From the NCBI GenBank assembly GCA_036676195.1, contig JAKFDK010000046.1, positions 3,980-67,979 of the forward strand: a DNA stretch of 64,000 nt, read 5' to 3'. This stretch comes from JAKFDK01 sp036676195. Its GTDB lineage: Bacteria; Bacillota; Sulfobacillia; Symbiobacteriales; ZC4RG38. The translations under genes were made by a program, and so were the position numbers. This document shows positions 27,105-35,395 of this stretch, one piece after another. Below the pieces are notes generated by a model. It was not told the DNA's origin and ran no database searches. It saw only the letters and a list, made by a program, of their open reading frames with translations. The first letter of the stretch is position 1; each line of letters begins with the position of its first letter.

Positions 27105-28154
27105 TTAACTTCCCGGAGGAAGTTCCAGACGCAGCGCCAGGATCAACTGGCGGAAGGCGTCAGTGTTCAGATGGCCCGAGGCCCTGGCAAAGCATTCCCA
27201 CTGCAAGCCTCCTTCGCCCCAGACTGCTGCCCACCCACCGTATGAGGAGGGACGATTGCGGCTGTCGGCCGGACCCTGGGCCACACCCAGATAGAATGTG
27301 TCGCCCCGCAGGTCAAGGGGACTCCACTGGTAGGACTTACGTACGGCCGGTTCGGGCGGGACGCTGACAGGATCCGTATTTCCCGGCTGGGTACCACGCA
27401 GGTGGATGGTGTCGGTCCAGTTGCCGGTGTGGCGCAGGAGCAACTGCCATTCACCGCCCATCCCCCGCCGGGAGCGCCGCCAGCCGGCGCTGTCAAAGGC
27501 GTAGCCCTGGGGCAGATTGGCGGGCACCATGGCTGGCACCCCGCAGGAGGCGAGGGATTGCTGGAGATGATCACTCCACGTACAGCCGGCGATCCGGTTC
27601 AGTCCCCACGGTCCCCGGTGCCGTCGCACCGTAAAACTGATGCGGGCAAATGGGACTGATACGATCTGGCTAGCAGCATCGGCATCGGCCGGCTCCATCC
27701 CTGCACATAACGCTTCGATTTCTTCGGGATCGAAGCGGCCTTCTTCCACTGAAATTTCCACCTGAGTCCGCAGTTTGGTCCAGCAAGCCGCCGCCAGTCC
27801 TTTGTAGTCAATGCCCTGCCAACCTACAGTAGCGCCGGCTCGAAAGGGCCGGCCGACTTCAACCAGGTTCGTGGCCGAGTCGGTCAGGTTCCACCAATCA
27901 TAGAAGAACTCCTTGACCCGCAGCCGCCTGTCCCGTCCGGAGACCCGGAAATGTACGGTTGACCAGCGGTCGGCTTCGGTCCGCGCCCAGATCGGACCTA
28001 CTGCGCATCCTTCCGGAAGCCTGCGAGGCTCCAGGACGACGAAGTTGCAGTGTGGCTGGGCATGGGCAAAGGCGGCAACCGGATAGACCACCTTGTTATA
28101 GCCTGGTCCCGGCACCTCGCGACTCCGGATGCCCTCGTCCCAGAACCGGCGCAT
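27105..28154 (-). CDS. Hypothetical protein
   Basis: A 349-residue protein I do not recognise. It is soluble, rich in Trp, Arg and Gly, with no signal peptide or membrane helix. Short strand-like segments suggest a beta-sandwich or jelly-roll repeated twice (the first about 30-140, the second about 200-340). ATG 28154 was chosen over an upstream GTG at 28202 because a TATAAT box lies at 28191-28196, inside the longer frame. It is monocistronic, between the complex I promoter and the acyl-CoA ligase. Confidence 0.65.
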   Translation of the reverse strand: MRRFWDEGIRSREVPGPGYNKVVYPVAAFAHAQPHCNFVVLEPRRLPEGCAVGPIWARTEADRWSTVHFRVSGRDRRLRVKEFFYDWWNLTDSATNLVEVGRPFRAGATVGWQGIDYKGLAAACWTKLRTQVEISVEEGRFDPEEIEALCAGMEPADADAASQIVSVPFARISFTVRRHRGPWGLNRIAGCTWSDHLQQSLASCGVPAMVPANLPQGYAFDSAGWRRSRRGMGGEWQLLLRHTGNWTDTIHLRGTQPGNTDPVSVPPEPAVRKSYQWSPLDLRGDTFYLGVAQGPADSRNRPSSYGGWAAVWGEGGLQWECFARASGHLNTDAFRQLILALRLELPPGS

Positions 28155-28190
28155 GGGCCTCCCCCTTCCATCCACGGGCAATCTGCCTTG

Positions 28191-28219
28191 ATTATACACC
28201 ATAAAATGGGAAAAGAACG
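28191..28219 (-). promoter_or_regulatory. Possible promoter of the 27105 gene
   Basis: Minus-strand TATAAT (28191-28196) is a perfect -10. The -35 at the right distance (CGTTCT) is weak. Confidence 0.4.
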
Positions 28220-28259
28220 GAAAATCCCGTCCTTTTCGCTGGGAGTGTAAAGTTCTTAC

Positions 28260-29849
28260 CTACGATTTCGTGATCTCCCGTTCCTTCAGCACCCTGCGCA
28301 GGATCTTTCCTGACGGGTTGCGGGGGATCGCCGCGATAAACTCCACTTCCCGGATTTGCTTGTACCCGGCGACCCTGGCAGCAACAAAGCGGATCAGTTC
28401 TGCGGCATCAGCAGCGGCGCCCGGGTGCAAGACCACAAATGCCTTCGGGACTTCGCCTGATTCCGGGTGGGGCTTGGCAATCACGGCGGCGTCAGCCACG
28501 GCCGAGTGCTCATGCAAGACTGCTTCCACCTCAGCCGGAGCCACCGCGAAGCCCTTGTACTTGATCATTTCCTTTTTCCGATCGGTGATGTAAACATAAC
28601 CTTCAGGATCAATGTAGCCAATATCGCCGGTATAAAGCCAGCCATCCCGCAGCGCCGCGGCTGTGGCCTCGGGCGCCCTCCAGTACCCCTTCATGATGTG
28701 CGGACCCCGCAGACGGAGTTCGCCAATTTCCCCCGGACTCAGGACGCGCTCTCCGGTTTCGATATCGACAATCTCCTGCTCCTGGTCGGAGACCTGAAAA
28801 CCCACCGACTCCAGCCGCTGCAGGTGTGGGTATTCGACGGGATTAAAGTGGGTAAACGGCGAGGCTTCGGTCAGGCCGTACCCCTGTACGACCCGCACAC
28901 CGGTGTGTTGCATAAATCGACGGCCGATCTCAGGCGGGAGCGGAGCCGCCCCTGTCACGGCAAACTTTACAGTGCTGAGATTGAATCTGGTGACATCGGC
29001 GAGGCCACTGAATAAGAGAAGAATCGGCGGCACCGCAAACCAGTGGGTGACACCGTAGCTTTCAATTGAAGCCAGGCTTTCCAGGGGATCAAACCTCTCC
29101 ATGATTACCTGGGTCCCACCGGCAGCTACACTTCCTCCCAGTAGCATGGCACCGTAAATATGATAAAACGGCAGATAAATAAGGGAAACGCTGTTGTGGT
29201 CAAGTTTAAGGGTGGAGATAAACTGGATCGCGTTGGCATATAAGTTCCGGTGGGTTAGCATGACACCCTTTGGCAAGCCTGTGGTACCACTGGAGTAGGG
29301 CAATGCCAACAGGTCATTTTCCGGATCGATCTCGACGGGTGGGGGCGGATCGGCGGGGAAACGGCTCAGCAGGTCGCCCATTCGTAGAGTTCCGACCGGG
29401 GCCGACTGGCCGACAAACACCACGTGCCGGAGTAGTTCAAGATCTTTTCGCACTGCTGCGGCGACTGGGTACTGAGCCTCCCCGACCACGAGAACAGACG
29501 CCTGGGAGTTTTGCAGTTGATAAGCTGCTTCCTGCTCCCGGTAGGCGGGATTCATTGGGGTGGCCACCGCTCCGATCCGTGCACAGGCATACCAGGCCAC
29601 CAGATACTCGGGGCGGTTGGTCATGAACAGCGCCACTCGGTCGCCTTTCCGGACTCCCATGTCCTGGAGAGCATGGCCGAACGCACAGACCAGGCCGCTG
29701 AGTTCCCGGTATGTTAACTGCTGGTTCTTGAAAACAACGGCTGTTTTCTCAGGAAAGCGTGACGTGGTATGGTCCAGAAGCGCCGCGTAAGATTCCCGCC
29801 GATAGTGCAGTCTTGGCCGAAAAAGCTCTGGCCGCAGGCCCTGGTCCAT
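28260..29849 (-). CDS. Long-chain acyl-CoA synthetase / AMP-dependent ligase
   Basis: A 529-residue adenylate-forming enzyme. Motifs in order are the P-loop YSSGTTGLPKGVMLTHRN, GYGLTE (A5), DGWLYTGDIGYID (A7-A8 hinge) and PRNPSGKILRR with the catalytic Lys (A10). It activates a carboxylic acid with ATP and transfers it to CoA; a fatty acid is the likely substrate, though it is not fixed by sequence. ATG 29849 was preferred to an upstream GTG at 29981 because a palindrome and AT-rich sequence lie in the 44-residue extension, which aligns with nothing in the family. Confidence 0.88.
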   Translation of the reverse strand: MDQGLRPELFRPRLHYRRESYAALLDHTTSRFPEKTAVVFKNQQLTYRELSGLVCAFGHALQDMGVRKGDRVALFMTNRPEYLVAWYACARIGAVATPMNPAYREQEAAYQLQNSQASVLVVGEAQYPVAAAVRKDLELLRHVVFVGQSAPVGTLRMGDLLSRFPADPPPPVEIDPENDLLALPYSSGTTGLPKGVMLTHRNLYANAIQFISTLKLDHNSVSLIYLPFYHIYGAMLLGGSVAAGGTQVIMERFDPLESLASIESYGVTHWFAVPPILLLFSGLADVTRFNLSTVKFAVTGAAPLPPEIGRRFMQHTGVRVVQGYGLTEASPFTHFNPVEYPHLQRLESVGFQVSDQEQEIVDIETGERVLSPGEIGELRLRGPHIMKGYWRAPEATAAALRDGWLYTGDIGYIDPEGYVYITDRKKEMIKYKGFAVAPAEVEAVLHEHSAVADAAVIAKPHPESGEVPKAFVVLHPGAAADAAELIRFVAARVAGYKQIREVEFIAAIPRNPSGKILRRVLKEREITKS

Positions 29850-29898
29850 TACCCTGCCCCCCGCCTCCCCCAATTGGTCCCTATATAATTCACCAAAT

Positions 29899-29927
29899 AT
29901 CTGTTTAATCCTTTCGACTAAACAGAT
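29899..29927. promoter_or_regulatory. Operator-like palindrome upstream of the acyl-CoA ligase
   Basis: ATCTGTTTA (29899-29907) and TAAACAGAT (29919-29927) are perfect 9-bp arms separated by 11 bp, 50 bp upstream of the ligase start. The layout fits a dimeric repressor site, for example of a TetR-type fatty acid regulator, but no such regulator is adjacent. Confidence 0.5.
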
Positions 29928-30004
29928 TACACCGGCTCTGGAACTTCCCAAAACGACGCCCGTTTCAGTGTTTTTGCCCACAGCAAAACCGGAACCACGG
30001 AGGA

Positions 30005-30026
30005 GCCCGGCCGCGTTGGGCCGGGC
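30005..30026. terminator. GC hairpin downstream of the XRE regulator
   Basis: GCCCGGCC (30005-30012) pairs with GGCCGGGC (30019-30026). It is 25 bp after the stop of the regulator gene. Confidence 0.6.
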
Positions 30027-30050
30027 AGATGATGTCTATGGGCAAAACGC

Positions 30051-30743
30051 CTACCGCAGGCTGAAGCGCTCCTTGATGATTCCGCACAGCGCCTCCGGAT
30101 CGATGTTGAGTTCGGAGGCCAGGGAGATGGCAGAAAGATACCGCATCATTTTCTGCGGGGACAGCGTGGCCAGGGCAGTCGGGGTCTTTAAGTCGCCAGT
30201 GGCGAAGAATCCCACCGGAATACCGGTGATGGTGCTCATCTGATTCAGCACCGCATAGCCCACTTCGAAATTCCGCTCCAGGATGTCGTTGAGTGCCCTG
30301 ACAGAGATGCCCAACTGGTAGGCGACCACAGCGCGGGTGTAGATCTTATCGAAATGGGCACAGAGGTAATCGACCACCATGCCGAAGCGCTGCTCCACCG
30401 TGTGCTGGGAAATGCGCTCCCGCTCCCCCCGGGGCAACGTTTCCAGGTACTTGGCGAAACGCTGACCCACCGTCCAGGCGGTTCCCCCCACCAGCATGGC
30501 GCTTTCGTCGCTCCCGGTACGAGGACCCTGCACCTCGCCCAGGAGGAAAGCCACGCTGACGTTGAGCGCCTTAGCCAGCCGTTCGAGGGACGAGATGGTT
30601 GGGTTTTTCTTGGCTCCCTTCTCCAGTTGGCTGATGTAGCCAATGGCCAAGCCACTCCGTTCGCTTACCTGCTGGAGGATCATCCCCTGCTGGTTCCGCG
30701 CCCAAGCCAGCCTCTCCCCCAGCCCGTTGTTGTTGGCGCTCAT
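30051..30743 (-). CDS. XRE-family transcriptional regulator
   Basis: A 230-residue protein. Residues about 8-65 form a Cro/CI-type helix-turn-helix (LGERLAWARNQQGMILQQVS, then SGLAIGYISQLEKGAKKNPT). The remaining 160 residues are a helical domain with no clear metal or ligand motif. The ORF could begin at GTG 30755, but ATG 30743 is better placed relative to GAGGG. A perfect inverted repeat directly upstream suggests that it represses itself. The target beyond itself is unknown; the neighbours are an acyl-CoA ligase and dat. Confidence 0.85.
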   Translation of the reverse strand: MSANNNGLGERLAWARNQQGMILQQVSERSGLAIGYISQLEKGAKKNPTISSLERLAKALNVSVAFLLGEVQGPRTGSDESAMLVGGTAWTVGQRFAKYLETLPRGERERISQHTVEQRFGMVVDYLCAHFDKIYTRAVVAYQLGISVRALNDILERNFEVGYAVLNQMSTITGIPVGFFATGDLKTPTALATLSPQKMMRYLSAISLASELNIDPEALCGIIKERFSLR

Positions 30744-30766
30744 TTCCCTCTTCACTCCCTTAGTTG

Positions 30767-30780
30767 GTAACTTCTGTTAC
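30767..30780. promoter_or_regulatory. Putative operator of the XRE regulator
   Basis: GTAAC-TTCT-GTTAC is a perfect 5-bp inverted repeat with 4-bp centre, just downstream of a TAAAAT box (30784-30789 on the minus strand) and 24 bp before the regulator start. The position suits autorepression. Confidence 0.45.
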
Positions 30781-30914
30781 TCATTTTACACTGTCTCTCC
30801 CGGGAAAGAAAAGAGCTTTTTGCATTTTCTGCTGATTACGCCAACAGCATAAAAAAGGCGGTCAACGAACCGTCAGGAGCAGGATAGCCAGGGCGGGGCT
30901 CCCCGGAGCAGAAT

Positions 30915-31754
30915 CTAAGTAATTCGCTCCAGGGCCTGCGCCAGGGCCAGTGTTACCGGACCGGGTCGACCGTCACCGATGGGCCTCCCGTCTACCCGCA
31001 CCACAGGCATCACTTCGGAACTTGTAGAGGTCATGAACAGCTCGGTGGCACGGTTCAGGTCGGCAACCAGCACAGGGCGCTCTGCCAGCTTGAAGCCCAG
31101 GTCCCGAGCCAACTGAATGGTCACGTTGCGGGTCACTCCACTGAGGATCCGGGTGCCGGTGGGATGGGTAACCACCTGGCCGTCCACCACGCCGAATACG
31201 TTCGTGCTGGAACCCTCGGTAATAGCGCCGTCCCGCACCAGCAGCGCTTCGTGTGCCCCGGCCTGTACGGCCTTCTGTTTGGCCAAAACGTTGGCCAGGA
31301 GATTGATGCTTTTGATGTCACAGCGTCCCCACCGCTCATCCGGCACCAGCACAGCCGCGGCTCCTTCAGCGTGCAGGAAGGCCGGCTGCATCACCAGGGG
31401 CCTGATCGACGCGAACACTGTGGGAGCTGTACCCGGGGCCGGGAAGTGGTGCGTACGCACCGCTGCCCCGCGGGTAATCTGGATATACACCTGTGAGTCG
31501 GCCTGTGCGAGCCCATTGCGTTGCAGAAGCTCCCCATGCACCGCTACCCAGTCCACCGCCGGGACTTCCATTTGTAACTCATGCAGGGAGCGCGTCAGCC
31601 GGTCCAGGTGTTCCTTGAACTTGAAGGGCCTGCCCCGGTAATTCCGGTATACTTCGTAGACTCCGTCCCCAAACAGGAGACCCCGGTCTTCGATCGATAC
31701 GCTGGCCTGGTGGCGGGGGATGTACTGACCGTTAAGAAAAACGAGGGCCGACAA
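30915..31754 (-). CDS. dat: D-amino acid aminotransferase
   Basis: A 279-residue fold-type IV PLP enzyme. The catalytic Lys lies in the WGRCDIKSINLLANVLAKQK stretch. The RTHHFP motif (substrate carboxylate binding) and EGSSTNVF match D-alanine aminotransferases instead of branched-chain enzymes. It interconverts D-Ala and D-Glu for cell-wall peptides. TTG 31754 has AAGGAGG 8 bp upstream and gives the usual length; the frame is open to 31817. Confidence 0.88.
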   Translation of the reverse strand: MSALVFLNGQYIPRHQASVSIEDRGLLFGDGVYEVYRNYRGRPFKFKEHLDRLTRSLHELQMEVPAVDWVAVHGELLQRNGLAQADSQVYIQITRGAAVRTHHFPAPGTAPTVFASIRPLVMQPAFLHAEGAAAVLVPDERWGRCDIKSINLLANVLAKQKAVQAGAHEALLVRDGAITEGSSTNVFGVVDGQVVTHPTGTRILSGVTRNVTIQLARDLGFKLAERPVLVADLNRATELFMTSTSSEVMPVVRVDGRPIGDGRPGPVTLALAQALERIT

Positions 31755-31818
31755 GGGCACTGCCTCCTTATCTCCGCTATCGGCAGCCGACTGTGGCGCA
31801 GGTATCCGGATCCGCAAC

Positions 31819-33876
31819 CTAACGGGCCGGTGGTCTGGATCGGCCGGCCGGGTGCTGGCGCCGGACCAGTGGACCGAGCAACCCCAGGTACAGGGAGCGG
31901 GGCACGAGAACCAACAGCAGGGCCGACAGAGCGAGGGGAAACAAAGCTCCGCCGGCGGCCAGTACCGCTTGCACTGCCTGCAACTCCGGCCGGCCGGTCA
32001 GCCAGCGGACAGGCCACATGAGCGCCCACAGTGCGGAGGACAGCGCTGAGACGGCCAGGGCTGCCCCGATGAGACCGGGCACAACTCGCCACCCCCGCCG
32101 GAAGGCGGGCCAACCAGCCGCCAGGATCAGGCGGGACGCCAGACGGCGCAGGGGACCCAGGTTTTGCATCACGATAGCCCAACTGATCCCTTCATCGGCA
32201 GGCCGGGGTGGGGAAACCTGACCGCGGGGCAGCCAATCCGGCAGGGTCGCGGTCAGCCACTGGCGCGCGTAATATCGGCCCACCTCAAAATCGTGGCGGA
32301 GAAAATCTCGGGAAAAGAAGCCACCAAAGTGGTTCGCCTCCTCTCCCCTCAGAAGCAGCCGCGGGTCCTCAGGGGCAATGTAGCTGAGTAATATCCAGGG
32401 CCGGTTCAAACCCAGGTCCAGGGCGAGGATAGCATGGACCTCTTCCAGAATGCACTGGTATCGTTGCGGGTGCTCAGGGTCTATTCCGGCCAGGCCCAGG
32501 TAGGCAGCCCGGAGCCTGCGCAGTGCCACCCGGACAGATGCCTGGCCCTCGGCCAGCCGGCCGGCGCCGATCCGCTCCAGGTAGGACAGGTCCTTTTCCG
32601 ACCGTTCGGTTGCCGCCAACCAGACATAAAAAGCACGCACTGCCTGCACATATTCAAGAGGGGGGATGGCCCCGGGTTCGTCACGTGACTGCCCATGCCG
32701 ATCTGACGGAACCTCTGCACCCGGCACCGCCGACAGCAGAAGAGCAATGGCAGCCACCGCCTCCCCCGGGGAATTAGGCCGGAAGCCTGCCTGCATTCGG
32801 CAGCCAAGGGTGGTCAGCAGCTCCAGTAGCCGCACGATGCGCTCGTTGTCTGTCAGCACCCGGCGGCGACTCACGAACGGGGAAGACGGAAGATTCATCA
32901 GCCGCAACGCCCGGCCCAGAATGGTAAAAGGACCCATAGGGCCGTGCAAAATCTTTTCCGGCGGAGAAACGGGTGGGTCAGGCTCCACGAAGATGAAGCA
33001 CCGGCGGGGATCAAAGACCAGTCCCTCCGGACCGGCCTCGCCGCAGCGACCGGTGACCCAGATCAGACCGCCAATGGCTCGCTCCAGGGGTTGATTGTCC
33101 GTGATGGCGCCATCGGCATAGTGCATGTGCGCCTGTAAGCCGGGGTAATGTTCATGCAACCGGGCCAGAACGGCCTCATTCTCCCAGTGTTCCACGACGG
33201 GGCCGGGGCGGCGCAGCCGTTGCCTCCAGTCAAGGGCCGCCGGATCAAACGCCCCCGGAAAGGCCGCTCCGGCTACGACCACCTGGGCAATCCGCTGCCA
33301 GGTCGCCGCCGGCGCCGTTTCATCGGTGACCTGCCCCTCGAAGGTAAAGGTGATGGCCTCGTCGTACCGATACTCGTCTCCGCAGACACCTGTGCCGGGC
33401 AACCCGTCCACGTTGGTCAAAGTCAGGATCATGGCCACACGGGGCGCAGGGTAGCGCGGAGATAAAGGACGCCCCCCACCGGCGCCCTGGACCAGGTAGT
33501 CCTCAATCATACGCCTGACGTATTCGGTCGACAACAGGGCCGCGTCCGGCCATTTGCCTTTACGGCCCGCCTCCTGGGGCGACTCGTACTGGTCAGTTAA
33601 CTCGTGTAGAGTGACCTTGGTCCACCGGTACAAGGCCTCAGAGTATGGAGCGCCGGTGGTCAGGCTGCGCACGGCCGCGCCCGCCACCAGTCCGCCGGCG
33701 GAAGCGCCGGCAATCAGGTCAAGGGTGATGGGAGCGCCGTTGGCTATCGCCGTCAGCAGTTCATGCACCACGCCAGCCTCAAAACTTCCCAGCGCCACCG
33801 CTCCCGACAGCACGAGGGCCACCCGCAGGGGGTCAGCCGCCGGACCGGGGCCCTGGGCCGGGGCATTTTGGACCAT
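31819..33876 (-). CDS. Patatin-like phospholipase with C-terminal membrane segments
   Basis: A 685-residue protein. The N-terminal patatin domain has the oxyanion-loop-like SGAVALGSFEAGV (24-36), the nucleophile motif GASAG with Ser59 and the catalytic Asp in HYADGAITDNQP. A long middle part without recognised domains follows. The last 110 residues hold two or three hydrophobic helices (about 585-610 and 635-670), so the enzyme is probably membrane-anchored by its C-terminus. Bacterial patatins hydrolyse acyl ester bonds of lipids. It is 16 bp downstream of the HAD gene. Confidence 0.8.
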   Translation of the reverse strand: MVQNAPAQGPGPAADPLRVALVLSGAVALGSFEAGVVHELLTAIANGAPITLDLIAGASAGGLVAGAAVRSLTTGAPYSEALYRWTKVTLHELTDQYESPQEAGRKGKWPDAALLSTEYVRRMIEDYLVQGAGGGRPLSPRYPAPRVAMILTLTNVDGLPGTGVCGDEYRYDEAITFTFEGQVTDETAPAATWQRIAQVVVAGAAFPGAFDPAALDWRQRLRRPGPVVEHWENEAVLARLHEHYPGLQAHMHYADGAITDNQPLERAIGGLIWVTGRCGEAGPEGLVFDPRRCFIFVEPDPPVSPPEKILHGPMGPFTILGRALRLMNLPSSPFVSRRRVLTDNERIVRLLELLTTLGCRMQAGFRPNSPGEAVAAIALLLSAVPGAEVPSDRHGQSRDEPGAIPPLEYVQAVRAFYVWLAATERSEKDLSYLERIGAGRLAEGQASVRVALRRLRAAYLGLAGIDPEHPQRYQCILEEVHAILALDLGLNRPWILLSYIAPEDPRLLLRGEEANHFGGFFSRDFLRHDFEVGRYYARQWLTATLPDWLPRGQVSPPRPADEGISWAIVMQNLGPLRRLASRLILAAGWPAFRRGWRVVPGLIGAALAVSALSSALWALMWPVRWLTGRPELQAVQAVLAAGGALFPLALSALLLVLVPRSLYLGLLGPLVRRQHPAGRSRPPAR

Positions 33877-33892
33877 TGGCAGCCCCCCCGAT

Positions 33893-34603
33893 TCAGCCGA
33901 TTCGCGCCAAGAGGGATGGCAGTTCAGACAAACGATGAATCACGCCGTCTGCACCGGGGGCAGAATCATCCATGGCCCGGGAGTTGAACCAGACCGCCCG
34001 CAGCCCGGCCCCACGGGCACCGGCCACGTCGGTACGGGGATTGTCTCCGATGTGAATGGCCGTAGCAGGGGGCACCTGTAAGGCGGATACAGTCAGGTGA
34101 TAAATCTGGGGATTGGGCTTGGCCATGCGATGCTCGTTAGAAAAGGTCAGGACCTGAAAATGTTCAGCCAGTCCATCTGCAGCCATGAGTTCGCGTAGCA
34201 CCCAGCCTGGCGTTGAGCCGGTATTACAGATCACTGCCAGACGATAGGCCTGCGCCAATTCAGCCAGGACGGCCCGCACATCGGGCATTGGCTGGGGCCG
34301 GTGGTGCAAAAGGGGCGTCGTCCAGGCTTCGAGCAGGTCTGGCACTAGCCGGGCGGGTAGATTCAGGTGCTGCAGAAACCGTTCGACCTGTTCCTCCGAA
34401 GTCCAGTCAAGCCCGAGTTCTTCCTGTTGCAGTTCATTGGCCACATGGACGGTCCGGACTGCCCTTTCCAATTCACCGGTGTCCCGCGGACTGCCTAGCC
34501 GTTCAAGGTTTTCCGCCAGTCGCTGCAGGCGCCAGGCCCCACCGCCGGGTGTTTTTCCCTCGTACAACGTCCACCAGAAGTCAAATGTGATGGCCTTGAT
34601 CAT
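33893..34603 (-). CDS. HAD-superfamily hydrolase
   Basis: A 236-residue phosphatase-like protein. Motif I is FDFWWTLYEG with the nucleophile Asp8 (the usual second Asp is replaced by Trp, common in the DFWGTL subgroup). Motif II is VICNTGST, motif III Lys lies in MAKPNPQIYH, and motif IV is HIGDNPRTDVAGARGAG. Start ATG 34603 is behind GGAGG; a GTG at 34639 would add 12 residues. The substrate is not predictable; the patatin neighbour could hint at phospholipid turnover. Confidence 0.87.
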   Translation of the reverse strand: MIKAITFDFWWTLYEGKTPGGGAWRLQRLAENLERLGSPRDTGELERAVRTVHVANELQQEELGLDWTSEEQVERFLQHLNLPARLVPDLLEAWTTPLLHHRPQPMPDVRAVLAELAQAYRLAVICNTGSTPGWVLRELMAADGLAEHFQVLTFSNEHRMAKPNPQIYHLTVSALQVPPATAIHIGDNPRTDVAGARGAGLRAVWFNSRAMDDSAPGADGVIHRLSELPSLLARIG

Positions 34604-34627
34604 GAACTGCTGCCTCCATGTATGGCA

Positions 34628-34650
34628 AGTCCCCCGCAACGCGGGGGACT
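34628..34650. terminator. Perfect hairpin between yaaR and the HAD gene
   Basis: AGTCCCCCGC (34628-34637) pairs with GCGGGGGACT (34641-34650) over a 3-base loop. It lies 136 bp after the yaaR stop and 25 bp upstream of the HAD gene start. It could be a terminator or 5'-UTR hairpin. Confidence 0.45.
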
Positions 34651-34785
34651 GATAGTAGAGTGGGCTGCATGCGGTGCCGGTGTAACGTAAGGTAGGTCTA
34701 GCGCCCGGGTTAGCTTACTAGAATTTAACATTTCATGTACCACTTCGTCAAGATGATCAACGAAACGGCCGGAAACCCCGTACCT

Positions 34786-35238
34786 CTAGATCCTGATATC
34801 GAGCAGCAGGCCTTTGATCTCACCTATTTTCTCGAGGATCTTCAAACGGTCCTGCTCATGGTTCAGCACCAGGCGACCGAGTTCCTCCAGCTCTTCGTCC
34901 ACCTTCTCCACGATGGTCAGCGAGCGCTCCTGCCAGGCCTGATAGTCAAATTCGGTGCTGGTCTGTACGGAGACAGCCCCTTTCTGCAGGTCCTGCAGAA
35001 ATTGTTTGACTGCTCCCTTGTAAGCCTTCAGGTTGGCGATAGTCATCTCTTTGGCCAGGCGCCCGCCCAGTTCGTCCAACTGAACCAGTTGGGCGTGCAG
35101 GCGTTCTCGCAGAGTGCCCATCTTGGCCTTATTCAGGTTCTGAGTAAACGAGGTCTCGGGCTGGGCGACTTTCCGGCGCTCGCCCGCCGGCACTGGCACT
35201 TCTGTTGCCGTTTCAGTCACCCGCTGAACTTTCGGCAT
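34786..35238 (-). CDS. yaaR: YaaR family protein (DUF327)
   Basis: A 150-residue charged helical protein. The core from about 45 to 150 matches the YaaR family: LVQLDELGGRLAKEMTIANL, then KAYKGAVKQFLQDLQ, and a C-terminal IVEKVDEELEEL plus ILEKIGEIKGLLLDI. Members occur mostly in Bacillota and have no established role. ATG 35238 is 8 bp after GGAGG, better than GTG 35247. It is downstream of the SLH protein gene on the same strand. Confidence 0.85.
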   Translation of the reverse strand: MPKVQRVTETATEVPVPAGERRKVAQPETSFTQNLNKAKMGTLRERLHAQLVQLDELGGRLAKEMTIANLKAYKGAVKQFLQDLQKGAVSVQTSTEFDYQAWQERSLTIVEKVDEELEELGRLVLNHEQDRLKILEKIGEIKGLLLDIRI

Positions 35239-35302
35239 TTTGGCCACCTCCTGACCAGTTCTTCGGTCTGAACCGGCAAAATTGTTAGCCCAGGAAAGCG
35301 AA

Positions 35303-35375
35303 CCGGTCCCCCCGGCCCAGGATTACCACTCGTTCGGGAATGACCCGACCGAATCCTGCAGGCAAGGGGGACCGG
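35303..35375. ncRNA. Nested inverted repeats, possible structured RNA or cruciform
   Basis: Three nested stems fit in 73 nt: CCGGTCCCCC (35303-35312) with 35366-35375, CAGGATT (35318-35324) with 35352-35358, and TCGGG (35334-35338) with 35344-35348. All are perfect. Asymmetric unpaired bases (ACGAGTGGT on the minus strand) lie between the inner stems. It sits between the SLH gene stop and yaaR start, both on the minus strand, so it could be a leader element, a terminator-like structure or a mobile hairpin. I do not match it to a known riboswitch. Confidence 0.4.
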
Positions 35376-35395
35376 ACGCAGTACTGAGCTTTCGG

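Noticed and set aside
28260..29981. Longer acyl-CoA ligase start at GTG 29981
   Set aside because: The added 44 residues do not fit the family and cover a palindrome and AT-rich promoter-like DNA.
30840..30875. Possible terminator of dat
   Set aside because: CGGT/ACCG forms only a 4-bp stem before TTTTTT, too weak to call.
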